This document shows, piece after piece, positions 1 through 12,187 of a stretch of DNA of 43,480 nt. The notes beneath the pieces were generated by a model. That model was not told where the DNA came from, made no database searches, and worked only from the letters and a program-made list of their open reading frames with translations. The position numbers and the translations under genes were made by a program. Source of the stretch: Bigelowiella natans CCMP2755. Lineage: Eukaryota; Cercozoa; Chlorarachniophyceae. The stretch lies in contig ADNK01001014.1 of the NCBI GenBank assembly GCA_000320545.1, forward strand, positions 87,501 to 130,980. Direction: 5' to 3'. The first letter of the stretch is position 1; each line of letters starts with the position of its first letter.

Positions 1-444
1 TGCTCAAGCAATCTTTCACAGGCACCACTCCTAGCACCACCTGATTCATCTGCAGTCCTGGTGCTGCTACTGCAGCGGATTGACTTTTGCCTCGAAGAAG
101 ATGGTGGTGATGATGCGCCGGTAGATTTCCTCATGAAAGAGGTAAACCGAGCAGAAAGTTGTGGAGAAGAGTAGCTATGGAGAGGTAGTGTACGAAGTCG
201 TCCTGTTTTGGGTACCGTATAGAGAGTGCTTCTACCCGCGGCATGCTGGAGGACAGCCAAAAAGAGAAAAGGCCCTGAGGTAGGTAAGTAGGTATTTATA
301 CATAGGTAGCAGGGAAGATAGGGGAGGGGGTGGTGGTTGGTGATTCGATAACAATAATACGACAAAAGCTAAGGTATAATAGCAGCAACCAAATGGTCCT
401 ATCCACTGCCTAAACGATTTTCTCCTCTCTTTGAAAACTTTCAT
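1..444 (-). CDS. 5' part of a gene running off the left edge, possible bipartite leader
   Basis: Partial and tentative. Read on the minus strand, an ATG at 444 opens a basic start (MKVFKERRKSFRQW) of 55 nt (444-390). A GT at the end of that stretch can be joined in phase to an AG before position 274. The joined frame then stays open to the window edge. It reads a hydrophobic stretch (PFLFLAVLQHAAG) followed by about 75 residues rich in Ser, Thr and Arg, with few acidic residues. That order (basic, hydrophobic, Ser/Arg-rich) looks like a signal peptide plus transit peptide for a secondary plastid, as in the EF-P gene 2 kb away. The mature protein lies outside the window, so its function is unknown. 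Without the splice, the first frame ends at 232. Confidence 0.35.
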
Positions 445-2153
445 CGGTGGCTGTTATATGGGGTAGTGCCACGTGGCAGGGGTTCGGGAGAGTAGTAGTA
501 GATCTAGTAGTAGTCTAGAGGGTTGCAGAGAGAAATCGTGAAAAATATATTCGTCGTCCATTGATCAAGAAAACACAGGCGATTTTGGCCCAACGACGTG
601 ACCTTTTGTCAAATAATAATGTCGATTTTCTAAAGATTGTGTTAGTCGCAGCTGTAAAAACGGCTTCTATCATGTTACTTCGGCTCGCTAAACAGAGCGA
701 GAAGGATTGAAGCGTGGCCTCCTCCTGCGAGTCAGGCTGCTTCTGTAAAGCCGCTTCATTCATTCATTCATTCATTCATTCAGTCTTATGAAACTGCTTC
801 CTTTATTCATTCATTCATCGTTCCGTGCGATCCACTGCAGCACTCTTCAAGGCCACGTTCCGCGTCCCTTGACGGGGGTGCTGTTACAGAGGACTCGGCC
901 TTTGGAATTTCAACCTGTAATTCGATTCGTGCTCAAGGGGAAAATCCACCCGCAGATTGATCTACGCCACATTTGAAGTCTAAGCAATGTCTTGAATGAT
1001 AACACTGGATGTTCCAATCACTCAACCCGTGAACACAAGAAGACTCATGACGAGACCAAGACTAATAAGGATTCCTTGAGCACAGCTCGATCAACCGCAA
1101 GCTGAAGATTCGGTGCCCCTTAATTTCTCTGCTCCTCGTCATAAGAAGAAGAACAGTAAGACTAGGAATGAAAAGAGAAGAGGGAAAATTGCTAAAAGAG
1201 GAGGCAAAAAGGATTTTGGATCGGGGCTAGCATCACTGCCAAAAGCAGGGGTCTCTCTCGCCGTAACAGTCAAGAATATGGTCAGAGTGAGCAGCCCGAG
1301 AATGAGAAGTTCGTCACTAAGGAGTACGTACAGGGCTTTCTGTCCTTGGAGTAAGCGTCTCGAATTGCTCCTTGACATTCTGAGGTTAACAGCTTACTTG
1401 GAAAATCCCCCGACAGGCTACAGTTCCACAACGCCGGGATGCATCTGCGGAAGAGCGGCATGCCTGAATTGTGGCTGCTCCTTTTTTGGGGCAACAAAGC
1501 CAGTGGAGAAGTTCGCGCGCCACAACAAATGGAAGCGTGTACCAAAGATTTTCTGAGCGTAGCAAAACTTGCGTGTGGGTACTTTGTCGGATTTCGCGAC
1601 AGAATCCTATGCAAATGCGAATCATCGTCTACGTGTTCATGTCAAATCACAACAGCCAGGATGATCAATGCTACAAAACTATTCTGCAGACCACTTCGAA
1701 GAAGATGTTTCTCTAAACTCTGGCCCTAGCTAGCTAGCTTTCCACAAAAACAACCTTTGCACACATCTAGGCATGCTAGCATGTATTCATGTTGTTCCAT
1801 CTAGAGCAACTAAACACAGATTTGTATGTGACATGTTGCAACTCGCGCGAACTTGCTACTGTACTCAGCACGGAGCAGCGAACATGAGCAATGAGCTAGA
1901 ACGAAGACTGGCTTCGTTGGTGTGCAATGTGCACGTTGCTTGCGACACAGGCGCAGCGCAAATGGTTGAGCCACGATGCGACATATATCTAAACAACAAC
2001 ATACCCATGCTGCAATATGGAGGGGAGATGAGAAACTAAAGCAATGTCACAAAAATTTTCTCCGATTGTTGATGTCATTTATGATTTGAACGCACACTTA
2101 AAATGCTGCATCTCTCAGAACCACGACTAAGCATCATATTGTAGATGCAATGT
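445..2153. other. Spacer with unresolved reading frames
   Basis: An ATTC tandem repeat sits at about 747-811. On the minus strand at 1139-1378 a frame contains two hydrophobic stretches separated by a Pro/Asp-rich loop. The plus strand carries overlapping basic frames at 1113-1556. None shows a family motif or a convincing chain of splice sites, so I call no gene. From about 1720 on, GCTAGC, CTAGCTAG and GCATGC palindromes are frequent, as in the other spacers of the window. Confidence 0.5.
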
Positions 2154-3814
2154 TTAGGCCGCGTTATCTCTGCTGAGATACTCTCCACTTCGAGAATCAA
2201 TCTTAATCGATTCGCCCTCCTTGATGAAAATCGGGACCTGAAACAAGAATAAGATGAGCAAAGCCTTTATGTCGCTCAAATATGATGATTACTCATACTA
2301 CTGAGATATAATTTTTGTAAAGCAATATTCAAAAATCTTGCAGTCCCCATAAAAACAACTATCATTCCGTCAGAAACACCCGATTTCGCTTTGATTTCAG
2401 GATGATGATAATGATAATGATAATGATGATGATGTGAAGCTTGTTACTATGTTTGACCTGGATGGTTGCGCCAGTTTCCAAAGTGGCAGGTTTTGTTGCG
2501 CCAGTTGCGGTGTTTCCTTTCACTCCCGGCTCTGAGGACAATGGTCGAACTTAAGTATACGCTGCCATTTGACAAGTACAAATGGCAAGGAAAATGAAAA
2601 CACGAAAGAAAAGCCTACAACCAGGGATTGCCAACTAGTATTATTTAAGCATCACTACTTCCGTCATTATCATCATTATCATCACCACTTTTATCACCTG
2701 AGTATGTGATCTTCAGGGTAACAGTCTTGGGAAGATCCACACCAATCACCTGCAGCACAACAAGCAACAATGACAAAATAACTTAAAGCATTACTAGCGT
2801 GTCTTCTAGTGCGTTTTATAGCTGTGCCCGTTTCGAGTCCTGGTCGCATCTGACGACATGCCCAGTCTCAAACAAAGTGATCAACAGCAGGATCACCTGT
2901 CCGTTGTAAGTGACGACTCCCACCGTCTCGCCTTCTTTCATCCACTTCCAGCTGTCTCCTGGTTTAGGCATATGAATGTATGAGCATGAGTAGCTAGACG
3001 GATTTTGCACCTTCACAGATGCTATATTATGCTTGCTATACGATGTATCCATAATCACGAGCAGGTTCCTTTTGTATGGCATCAAAAATCGTGCACGTTC
3101 TTGCAGGCGGTGATAATCATGATGGCGCACTGATAATACCCATTTCAGCTTCGCCCACCTTAACTTCTTCAAAGGATTCCATATTCTGAGTTGTGATGAT
3201 ATTATTGCTGATAGTTCTCGTGAGACGATATGTCTCTACATTACACTAATTGACAGCATCAAGATCGAAGCTTTATGGCACAGCACATTGAGAATAAAAA
3301 ACTACGTCCAAACGAACGACAAAAATGTATTCCTCTCTGTGGCTATGAAGGAGGAGGACTCCAATATATTGTATGAAAATACTACCATGAAAACAAAATC
3401 TGGGCCGTCTTTATAAGTGTATTGCACATCGCTCTTGTAGACATCTGCCAAGGTCACCTGATGGGGAGAGGAACCGATTTGGTTCAATGTTGTACGGTTA
3501 TTTTCATCGACAACCAGCACATGTTTAATATCAGAAGTAATACCGTTTCCCCAGCTCGAAATGTCTTCTCAACGCTGGTACCGGTCAAGAGATTTTTCAA
3601 CTTTGTCCTTACAAAAGCAGATCCCTGAATGCGAGCAGGAAAGGACGAATTTAGCCAGTTTAGCTATGGTCAATGGGAAATTTCTCGAAGAAATCTGAAC
3701 CAGATGATACCTTCCCAGGTTTTACATGAAGAAATTCTGTTACCTGAAGGTTAATGCAACACAATTCTGCATCATATCATATGAGGAGCGATAATAATCT
3801 GGGTTTCAAACCAC

Positions 3815-3856
<42 letters not shown>

Positions 3857-4317
3857 ATATTTTCTGCTCTGTTACTTTGAACGGGATGGAATCGATCTCC
3901 AAATTCATTCCATTTTTGAAATCATTGCTTGATGTCGTTGCCTTCAGGTGGTTTAATCCTCTGAACCGAGACTTGTGTAAATTGGGGTTACAGCCAGCCA
4001 TGCTGAATCTCATCATTGGCGAAACCATAGAACGCGGGGAGGTCACTGACACAGACACATCATTTCTCACCACATTAACTTACAGCTCCTTATTTTTCGA
4101 AACTATAATTCGAAGAACATATGAGCAAGCCCATCGAGTAATGATTTAGTTTGTATTCAAATGGTAGAAGGGAATCCATCCCAGTCCTCCCTAGCTTCCT
4201 CCCGTCACCTTGGATTGCACCCCGACTCAAGGTCCCTTGGCGATACATAAACGGCGCGGATAACATGACAACAGCGAGTGGCAGAAGAATACATAAGGTC
4301 TGCGAGCGACGCGGCAT
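2154..4317 (-). CDS. efp: Elongation factor P, organelle (plastid) targeted precursor
   Basis: Bacterial-type EF-P, which binds ribosomes stalled on polyproline and promotes peptide bond formation. Ten exons with matching phases: 4317-4209, 4045-3876, 3743-3711, 3624-3544, 3457-3386, 3185-3140, 2958-2897, 2749-2698, 2531-2458, 2237-2154; about 260 aa. All three EF-P domains are visible. The KOW-like N-domain has the loop [17 protein letters not shown], whose Lys lies at the modified tip. A central OB domain ([26 protein letters not shown]) follows, then a C-domain ending [28 protein letters not shown] marks EF-P rather than eIF5A. Before the core are about 90 extra residues: [21 protein letters not shown] (hydrophobic), then a Ser/Arg-rich stretch. 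This looks like ER signal plus transit peptide, implying import into a secondary plastid. The [12 protein letters not shown] form is the one I associate with cyanobacterial and plastid EF-P. The intron at 3744-3875 contains a long CT repeat. Confidence 0.93.
3821..3855. repeat. CT microsatellite in an EF-P intron
   Basis: About 17 copies of TC between exons 2 and 3 of the EF-P gene. On the gene's own (minus) strand it reads GA and lies just downstream of the donor site. Confidence 0.9.
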
Positions 4318-6589
4318 AGTGAAGTTTGGCTTGTGGGGAGTGCACGTGGAGTCACAGGGGGGTACACGTGGCGTTGGGGATGCTAACTGATCAGGACTTT
4401 TTCTACCCATGTACTCCATGTAAATAGACGTCTATTACATTGCGATAACAATAATAGTTACTATATCTTCAAATAAACATGTATTATTGCTTTTGAATCC
4501 CATAAAATGGCATTGTAAGATCTGATTTTTTAATCCGGTACGGGCATAAATCTAGGCCAAAATACAAGCCAACAACAACCAGAGACAATATACTTGGAAA
4601 AATAATGGAATTGTGGAAGTTTGACGCTTAGAGAAAAAAAAAAAGATATTTAATCGATATTTATGCGGAATTATAATCATTGTGATTAAAGTACTGCTTG
4701 CAAATATTCACTCGACCTTCTCGATCTTTGACGGCTATGATAGGTTCATTCTACATAGAGATATCTTCCCAAAATAGATAGCTAGTTTCCTACTAAAGTT
4801 GACGTTTTTCACTAGTAATTTACCGCATACTTAGAAAAATATAATGGCTCTCTGAAGAATATTTAGCACAATAATAAACTAGAAATCCCAGTTCCAGCAT
4901 CAATCTTATAATAATTTAGATGTATTACCCTCTTAAAATTATCCCTTCCAACGAATATGACGATAGAACTCAGACCACGTACCCTACCACGCCCCGTCCT
5001 CTCTGGCTGAGATGAAGTTTATCCAGGTTGTGCCCCAAATCAATTGGCGGTGACCAATGAGAAACTAACAAGGGTTTGAATGCATAAATTTAGGTCGATA
5101 ATACTAAGCCTGCGCTTCTCCGGCGGTTCTTTGATCTGCTCTCAAAGACTTTCGACGAGTCAGGTTACTGCCACACCAACCAGCGATGAAGGAGCCCCGT
5201 ATTTCACGGACAAAAATGAAATTATTTTATTCTTGCAGAGATGGATAGTTGGGAAAGCTGGGAGAAGGAAGCAGACTGGTCAAAGGTGGTGAATAGGCAG
5301 GAGGAGGAGGAGGAGGAGGAGGAGGTGGAGACAAGTTGCGGGATAATAACGTGACAACCTTTCTGAATTCCTAGGCAAAATGGGACTCGTCAAGGGCGAA
5401 AAAGCTCATTGTAGTCGCAATCAACAACAAATCTGAGGTAGTGATGGATCGTCCCACCATTGTATTTTGTGTGATCATGATCAGTTATCATTGTTAACGT
5501 CGTCGTCTGATGATCATGTATCTGTTCACCTGCTGCTCACCCTTTAGATACTTGGCGGCTCTATCTGGGAGTACTTTAGAGCTTCGCAGCACTATCTATT
5601 CACGTATCTTTTTGTCGCGGAGCAGGGAAGGGGGAGAGGTGCGTTTGTAGAGCTCATCATCATCATCATCATCTTCTTCTTCTTCTTCTTCTTCCAAAAA
5701 AATCAATCCAACGAACCTATACATGGTGGTATGTTGATGTCGCTGGATCCCTCCCCCCCCTCTCCCCCTTGTTGATGTTGTTGTTGCTGCTGCTGCTGTA
5801 AGGTCTGGCTTTCCAGTGTTCCGTGAAAACATGGCAAGCAGCCTGTCGGTTAGAACAGGAGAGGGGCTGCAGCTTCACACATATATTCTGCGAAATGCAT
5901 GATCCAAGGTATAGGTAGCAATGATTGCCAGTGCTGGTTGTTCTGTACTTCTCCACCATTATTTCTTCTCCTTTACCAAGAATCACCTCGGCGGAAAATG
6001 ACGTTATCGATCCTTACGAGAGACTGCGCATGTTCCAGCATTTGGGCGTCAGGGGTGTCAGGGTTAGATTAACCAACAAACACAGAGGAGGGCTGAGGGT
6101 GGGGGAAAAGACAGTAGGTGGAAATGAAAGCTCAATTCAGCTTATAGTTACTTTGCGAGGACTTAAATAAAATTATTCATTACTACCCTTATAATGCAGA
6201 TTATATGTGATTATTGGATATGACAATTCTCTGAATTTTTACTGGCCGCTATGCTCTCGTCTTGTCCTAGCTTCGCTCTCGACTATCCCCCTCCTCACCG
6301 CCCCCCTGCCATCATCCATCAAATAGGGCCTTGAGTTCTTTCAGCCCCCTCTCCACGAAGGTGACAAGCCGCAGCCGTTTCTACTTGGCGTCGTCATCAC
6401 TCCGAAAGTTAGCATCGAAGAGAAGACAGGCACTCCTCAAATTGAGCGAGAAGCACTCGGTCAGAGTAGAGTGAGGGGGGGGGGGGGGTATGAGACGGAG
6501 AAAAGAGGAAACAAGGGTAGGGGATAGAGATTGTCAGATCGAAAAGTTGAAGCTGAAGATAGTGAGGATTCTTCCTCGCTTTTTTGCTG
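4318..6589. other. AT-rich spacer and unresolved small coding candidates
   Basis: 4440-4990 is markedly AT-rich and shows no gene. On the plus strand two short in-phase pieces could be exons: one starting ATG at 5243 (MDSWESWEKEADWSK) ending at a GT, and one after the AG near 5374 (AKWDSSRAKKLIVV) ending before a GT. On the minus strand, 5835-5596 has an acidic run (seven Glu, six Asp) near its stop. A stretch around 6060-5990 ends at a good donor (GCCGAG before gtgatt). I cannot join either set into a recognisable protein. A GAG repeat lies at about 5301-5325 and a G homopolymer at about 6475-6488. Confidence 0.4.
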
Positions 6590-6980
6590 ATGAGTGGCAG
6601 CGATGGTGCTAATGATGGCGACGGTTTTATTTTAGTGGCGTTCATCTGCGACTACTACCATGACCTCATCGGGCCTGATTACGCTACAAACCCCTACTTC
6701 AAACGAATCATGGCCTCGGTGCCGCAGCCGGCTATTCTGCCACTCCACCAGTTTGAAATAGAGCTCCAGCAAGAGAAGAACACGAAGAAGAAGAAGGCTC
6801 GCAATCATAAACACAGGCAACACAAACACGCACAGCAGCAACGAAGGAGGCGGAAGCAGCGACATGCGGTGAGTTTTGATGACACCCAAATGCACAAATG
6901 CCGATGATGATACAGCAGACCGACTGCCGAAGCTTACACGTGTATACAATAGATATTGCCGCAAGTGCGTATTTTTATAT

Positions 6981-7016
<36 letters not shown>

Positions 7017-7168
7017 CATATACATATCTACACGAAAGGGTGGCGAAGAGGAGAAAAGGAAGAGAGTGATCATCGTCGGCGCGGGAATTTCGGGGCTGGC
7101 CTGTGCACAGAAACTCGTGGAACACGGCGGATTTGATGTCCGTTAGCTCTACTGATGATAAAAGAACA

Positions 7169-7200
<32 letters not shown>

Positions 7201-7542
7201 AATGACGAGGTTAATTATGATAAGTAACAATAATAGTAATGATTACAGTGGCAACAACAGACGCTTTGGCGTTTTCTCAGAGCTCTAATGTGCACAATAA
7301 AAGATGATTATTATTCTCCCTCTCTTCCTACTATTGCTCCCGCTACTTCTACTTTTGCTATCACTCCTCCTCCTCCTCCTCCTCATACTACTACTACTAC
7401 TACTACTACTACTGCTGCTGCTGCCATTGATACAACTACCACAAAGGTAACTGTTCTTGAGGCGCGAAACCGAATCGGAGGCCGCATATGGTCAACACGG
7501 TTGTTTGATGAAGTATTGGTCCGTGATCACTATCATCACATT

Positions 7543-7574
<32 letters not shown>

Positions 7575-8030
7575 TGTCGTCGTCACTGCTATCATTATCA
7601 TCCTGATTTGAGGGATATATATGTGAATATTTTCTTCTCCTTCTTCTCCTTCTCCTTCTTCCTCCTCTTCTGTTTTTCCTTCAACAACAGGTGGAAGCAG
7701 GGGCTGCATGGTTCCACGGCACAGAAGGCAATGAGTTCTTTGAGAAGGCGAAGGCCATAATGCCGGAGCTCAAACTCCATCCGATGCCAATCACTTCCAT
7801 TCATACTGCGTTAAGACCTCATGGTATTACAATCTCACTACACAGCAATGCGTCTCTCTTAAGAGCAGCATTGAAGTAACATAAGACAGATATTCGCAAC
7901 AACAACAACCATCATCATCGTCGTCGTCATTGTTGTCGTCGTCGCCGCCATCATCAATCAATTGTTATCATCGTTATCATGACCATAAATGTTCAATGAG
8001 GAGCTTGTTATTGAGTATTAAGATTTCACG

Positions 8031-8063
<33 letters not shown>

Positions 8064-10492
8064 GGCTCGGAGAGCATTGCGCCTGATGTAATGCTAGAGG
8101 CGCTGATGAATTTCGAGGCAATGGTAGAGCAGCTCAAAGAGGAGAAAAAATCCCTTGGAATCTCCGAGAGTACCGGGTTGAAAACTGCCCTTGAGTTGCT
8201 TGTTAGGCGTCATCCAGACCTCACGCGGTGCGTTCCAAGCGAAATATTGTATTTTAAGAACTGCCATATTTATCGTCATCACCACCATTATCGTCGTCGT
8301 CGTCGTCATCATCAGGGAATGGAGACATGAGATGTCAGAAGCTTTCCGATATATCCTCTCGAAGGTAACGGCTTTACTGTTGGATTATAAATATGCATTG
8401 AGCGTCATACAGAAGCTATGGCGTGTCTGTCTGTGAGTGTATGTGTGTGTGGGTGTGTGGGTGGGTGAGTGTTGCATGTGTTGTGTGTGCTGTTGGAGGA
8501 AATTAAAGGATACTACCCACATTTAATTCCAAAGATCGAATCCGAAGAAAACACGCACATGGATTCTCTCTCGGCGCTACACTTTGACTCAGGCGATTAT
8601 TACGAGGTATTAGTCAATAGCATGACTATCAGCATTGTCAAGGTCATACTTATCGTCCCTGCCATCTCTCAGGGGGGGGATCAGTACATCGTGGGAGGCA
8701 TCAAGCAGATTCTCACTACGATGAGCGCTGAAATTGACATTCGATTCAAGACCATAGTGACAGAGATCGAGGTCTGTTTGAGTTGATGATTTGAGAATGG
8801 CGCTAACATGATGATAAATACGCTGCTGGCGACGACTGCTTCGATTCTTGCGGTATGACGACCATTGTTTCAGTTCTACCATCACCTTTTGGACTTTTTA
8901 GGAAAACAAAGAAAAAGGCAAAGTCGTTGTATCAACGGACGATGGAGCTGTGGAAATGGCGGACGCCGCCGTCCTCACTGTGCCTCTTGGGGTAGGGTTT
9001 GAGGATAATAATAATAGTAATAATAATGATAATTGTATGAACAACAACAATAATAGTAATAATAATAATAATAGCTCTAAAGCGGTGATGATGAGCATGG
9101 TGGATAGGACGATTGAAGCGGCAAAAAACCACCTGCAACATCACCACTACAACCGCAATAATATTTACCAAAGGTGCTTAAAAGGGGACGAATATCAATC
9201 CTTCCAAGATTGCCAGTAGAGAAGCAAGATGCGATTTCTCGGTTGGGTTTTGGCCAAATGGACAAGGTCATCGTAGCAGCAGCAGTTGTAGGAGTAGTAG
9301 TAATGTGTGCGTGTGCGTGTGCATGTGTGTAAACTGCCCAAGATATATCATAAGTGTGCGAATGATTCCTACTCTTCGTATCTTGGTCTTCTTTTTGGAT
9401 CTCCCACCTCTCTCTTCTCTCCATAGGTACTGCTGCAGTACAAGGAGTGCTTTTGGCCAAGTGGCACGTACGTCTTCGGTTATAACTTTCCCAGCGAGAC
9501 AAAATCTACCGCTCCAGGACTCTCATCGTCGATAATATCACAACGCCCTCGGCACAATCTGTTTATCTTCAACCTCGTTCCGGGTGCATGCAAAGCGTGT
9601 GTTAGTTTGCATGAATTAGTGCCTCCTTCGCCCATCATGATTGTTACCCCGACCAAAATCTTTGATTTTATGGTGATGATTCCGCTCATTTTGTGGCCCT
9701 TTCAGTTACGGGGAAAGCCGTTCTGGTCGCCCTGATCACGGGAGATTTACAGCAGATTTTGGCCGAGAAGCGGCGAAATAACACGTCTTTCCCCGAGATT
9801 TCCACCGTAAGGCAAGCGCTAGAGAAAATGTTTGGGCGAAACCCTACTCCTGATAAAGCTCGAGTCGTACGATGGGGCGATGATAACTTCACACACGGGT
9901 AGTTATTAGTGAGTGGCCACCACACAGTGCTTGATACATGCGGTTCTACTGGCTGTGATCTGGTGCCTTCGGCTCTGCAGCAAGCAAACAAACAATCAAT
10001 CATCAGCGGTGTGGATGGTGGTACACTGTATTTTCAGAGCGTATACTTTCATGGCTAAGGGAGCGGAGCCGAAGGATATTGAAACTCTTGCCGCCCCCCT
10101 TTACTCTGGCAAGCTAGGTTGGCAATGCGATATACATACATAGTACACAGAGTAGGGCGGACGGCGTGTGACAAATAAAGTAATCGTGGCCATTGTAGAA
10201 TGCCAAAAAATCGGGATTCTTATTCATAAATCCGAACACACCAGGTAGTTTTTAAGCAGCCATGTGTTTCCTTACGATTGTTTATGCAGGATTTGCCGGA
10301 GAGCACACATCGCGTAACCGATACGGATATATGGACGGAGCGTATTGCAGTGGAATTCGAGAAGGAAATCGACTCATCAAACTGTTGGACTTGTCGCAGG
10401 GTCACGAGAATAGTAGAGACGAAGACACAATACGTAGCGATAGCGTCCTTGCTAGAGAACGAAGTAATAATGTACAGCGGAGCAAACTTTAG
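6590..10492 (+). CDS. FAD-dependent amine oxidase (polyamine oxidase / LSD1-like catalytic fold)
   Basis: Flavin amine oxidase, which oxidises an amine (polyamine or N-methyl-lysine) with FAD and O2. Fourteen exons with matching phases: 6590-6868, 7051-7137, 7447-7518, 7691-7823, 8065-8227, 8316-8364, 8535-8606, 8673-8771, 8902-8991, 9174-9266, 9427-9598, 9706-9898, 10038-10117, 10290-10492; about 594 aa. The FAD dinucleotide motif is VIIVGAGISGLACA. It is followed by VTVLEARNRIGGRIW, the flavin-contact segment VEAGAAWFHG, GGDQYIVGG, the helix PRLPVEKQDAISRLGFGQMD, LVALITGD and the C-terminal FAD site FAGEHTSRNRYGYMDGAYCSG. The first 93 residues are rich in Lys, Gln and His, and end in a strongly basic run that could direct the protein to the nucleus. 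No SWIRM or tower domain is visible, so polyamine oxidase is more likely than true LSD1. Almost every intron carries a trinucleotide repeat. Confidence 0.93.
6983..7012. repeat. AT microsatellite in amine oxidase intron 1
   Basis: About fifteen copies of AT in the first intron, roughly 40 nt before the exon with the FAD-binding motif. Confidence 0.9.
7168..7573. repeat. Trinucleotide repeats flanking amine oxidase exon 3
   Basis: Three arrays in introns 2 and 3: ATG (about 7168-7203), ACT followed by GCT (about 7385-7420), then ATC after exon 3 (about 7541-7574). All are intronic in the proposed splicing, so the poly-Met, poly-Thr and poly-Ile readings are not protein. Confidence 0.85.
8032..8064 (+). 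repeat. CAA repeat ending in the 3' splice site of amine oxidase exon 5
   Basis: A CAA array about 33 nt long runs directly into the acceptor AACAG before exon 5. The repeat therefore occupies the position of the polypyrimidine tract. Confidence 0.85.
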
Positions 10493-10978
10493 AAGCGTAA
10501 GTGCTACTCCGTATATTACGACATTCGATCACGACGTACTAGCATCATTTGCTGTTCAATTTAAACTACATCTAGACATGCATGCCAGCAGGCTCGCGGA
10601 GCCTGCATCGATCACAGCTGGTATGAATAACTCGTAATGTGTGCATTACGCGTCAATGCTATCTAGCTAACTAGCTAAGTCGAACAATGCAGCACTACAT
10701 ATAGCTAGCTAGAGCACATAATTAAAACGACAACGCATTTTGTTGCGAACGCATAGAGTTATAGAGTCGCGCACACGTGTGTATACATGTGTGTACACAT
10801 GCATATAGCTAGCTATTTGCTACATGCTCATCCCAGCGAAGGCAGCCCAATGAGCGCACGAACGTACACTGCTAGCTAGCTAGACTGGTATAGAAGCGCA
10901 GTGTGCTTCGCGTCACGCTACATTTATTTCATGCAATGGGGTATTGATCAATGGGGTAGTATTGATGCACATGCATGC

Positions 10979-11018
<40 letters not shown>

Positions 11019-11416
11019 ACCCGCTGCTATGCTACTAATCACTATTATTAGTTAAAAAGTTGTTCGGTGTCTTGACTAGCGAATGCGGGTATCGCACCTC
11101 GTCACACATCTAGACAATGCACCTTATAAGTACTATCTAAATCGTGCATACTTAGCGTCCATACACCGCAAACACTTGCCAACTCCACACAGACTCAATT
11201 GATGATTCTGTCATGCACATTTTGTGTACAGGCTGCATTCATTCGATTTAATCGAGGTTAAGAGGGGTTTTCCTAGTTTGAACGTGAGGGTGATGAATCA
11301 TTCGATGCGATATGTGGAATAAGGAAGCGACTATGAGTAGGATGTATGGCCAATCACGGTTTTCTCCCCGTATCAAAATTACACGAGGGAGCATCCCGTG
11401 ATCGTCGCATATCAAT
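10493..11416. other. Spacer between amine oxidase and eL30 genes
   Basis: No gene seen. It contains many GCTAGC/CTAGCTAG and GCATGC-type palindromes, alternating purine-pyrimidine stretches around 10775-10810, and a GT repeat of about 20 copies at 10979-11018. The two genes converge here. Confidence 0.6.
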
Positions 11417-12187
11417 CTAATCGCGCTTTCCCTCGTCTTTCGGCATGATGATGTCGGAATCACCTGGAGTAAAATGATGATATCAGCGAGTGGGGAAACG
11501 ATGAAACGATAGTAGAAACAAGTCTAACGATGATTGGTATTGCTGATGTGTCTACATCCCCATTCGTCAACTCTACTTTCGTTGTTTCACCCTAGCTATT
11601 GTTATTATTACCAGGGTCCGTAATGCTCAAGCAGCTAACGCGGTAGAATTTACCGCATGCAGTTCCCAGTTCAATGTTGTCTGTGATAAAATTGGGTGTT
11701 AGATGGAAGAGCATGGAGCTGGAACACGTCAACTGTGGAGTTTCATTGGACTCTTCTCTCCAACATGTTCACATTAAATCTTACTTCCAGTGTAATGGTG
11801 GACTCCGGTTTGTGCAAGCATGGCGTAGTATTCAATTTCCGAGCGCTTGAGAGGAGGGCAGTTTTTGGCGATAATGATAAGCCAAGCTATAATTTCCACC
11901 ATCATACATAACATTGAAGTTAGAATATATAATGTTGGCTGATGGATTATAGTCGAAATACCTTTGCCGGCTCTCAATGTCTTAAGGGTTTGCTTGTATC
12001 CAAGCACGTACTTACCGCTCTTCATAACGAGCGCAAGACGGCTGTTGATGGATTCCTAGAGTAGCATGGCGAATAATCCCTCAGCTCGATGCCACAAATT
12101 CATGCACACAAACACCCACGCTACTATCTATCCTCTGATCACAGATTAAAGGCTTACCATAGTCTTCTTTCCCTTTTTCGCCGACAT
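11417..12187 (-). CDS. RPL30: 60S ribosomal protein eL30
   Basis: Cytosolic large-subunit protein eL30. Five exons with matching phases: 12187-12158, 12055-11962, 11886-11785, 11680-11612, 11463-11417; 113 aa, the normal length. It has the full family pattern: MSAKKGKK start, [61 protein letters not shown] and a C-terminal DPGDSDI. The first exon codes only ten residues, a common arrangement for ribosomal protein genes. Its ATG lies 762 bp from that of the ZNF598-like gene on the other strand, so the two may share a bidirectional promoter. Confidence 0.97.

Noticed and set aside
1113-1556. Plus-strand basic 147-codon frame and overlapping minus frames
   Set aside because: No domain, no splice chain and frames open on both strands. 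The apparent hydrophobic minus frame is largely the complement of AAG/AGG-rich DNA.
2154-3743. eIF5A instead of EF-P
   Set aside because: The loop reads KPGKGSAF and a third domain ends in KIDSRSGEY; eIF5A has two domains and a different hypusine loop.
5596-5835. Acidic-tail protein on the minus strand
   Set aside because: The Glu/Asp run is a GAA/GAT microsatellite, and upstream exons could not be joined in phase. Kept only as a note in the spacer entry.
7103-7611. Poly-Met, poly-Thr and poly-Ile frames
   Set aside because: They come from ATG, ACT and ATC microsatellites in introns of the amine oxidase.
6590-10492. True LSD1 histone demethylase
   Set aside because: No SWIRM domain before the FAD motif and no tower insertion; only the general amine oxidase fold is supported.
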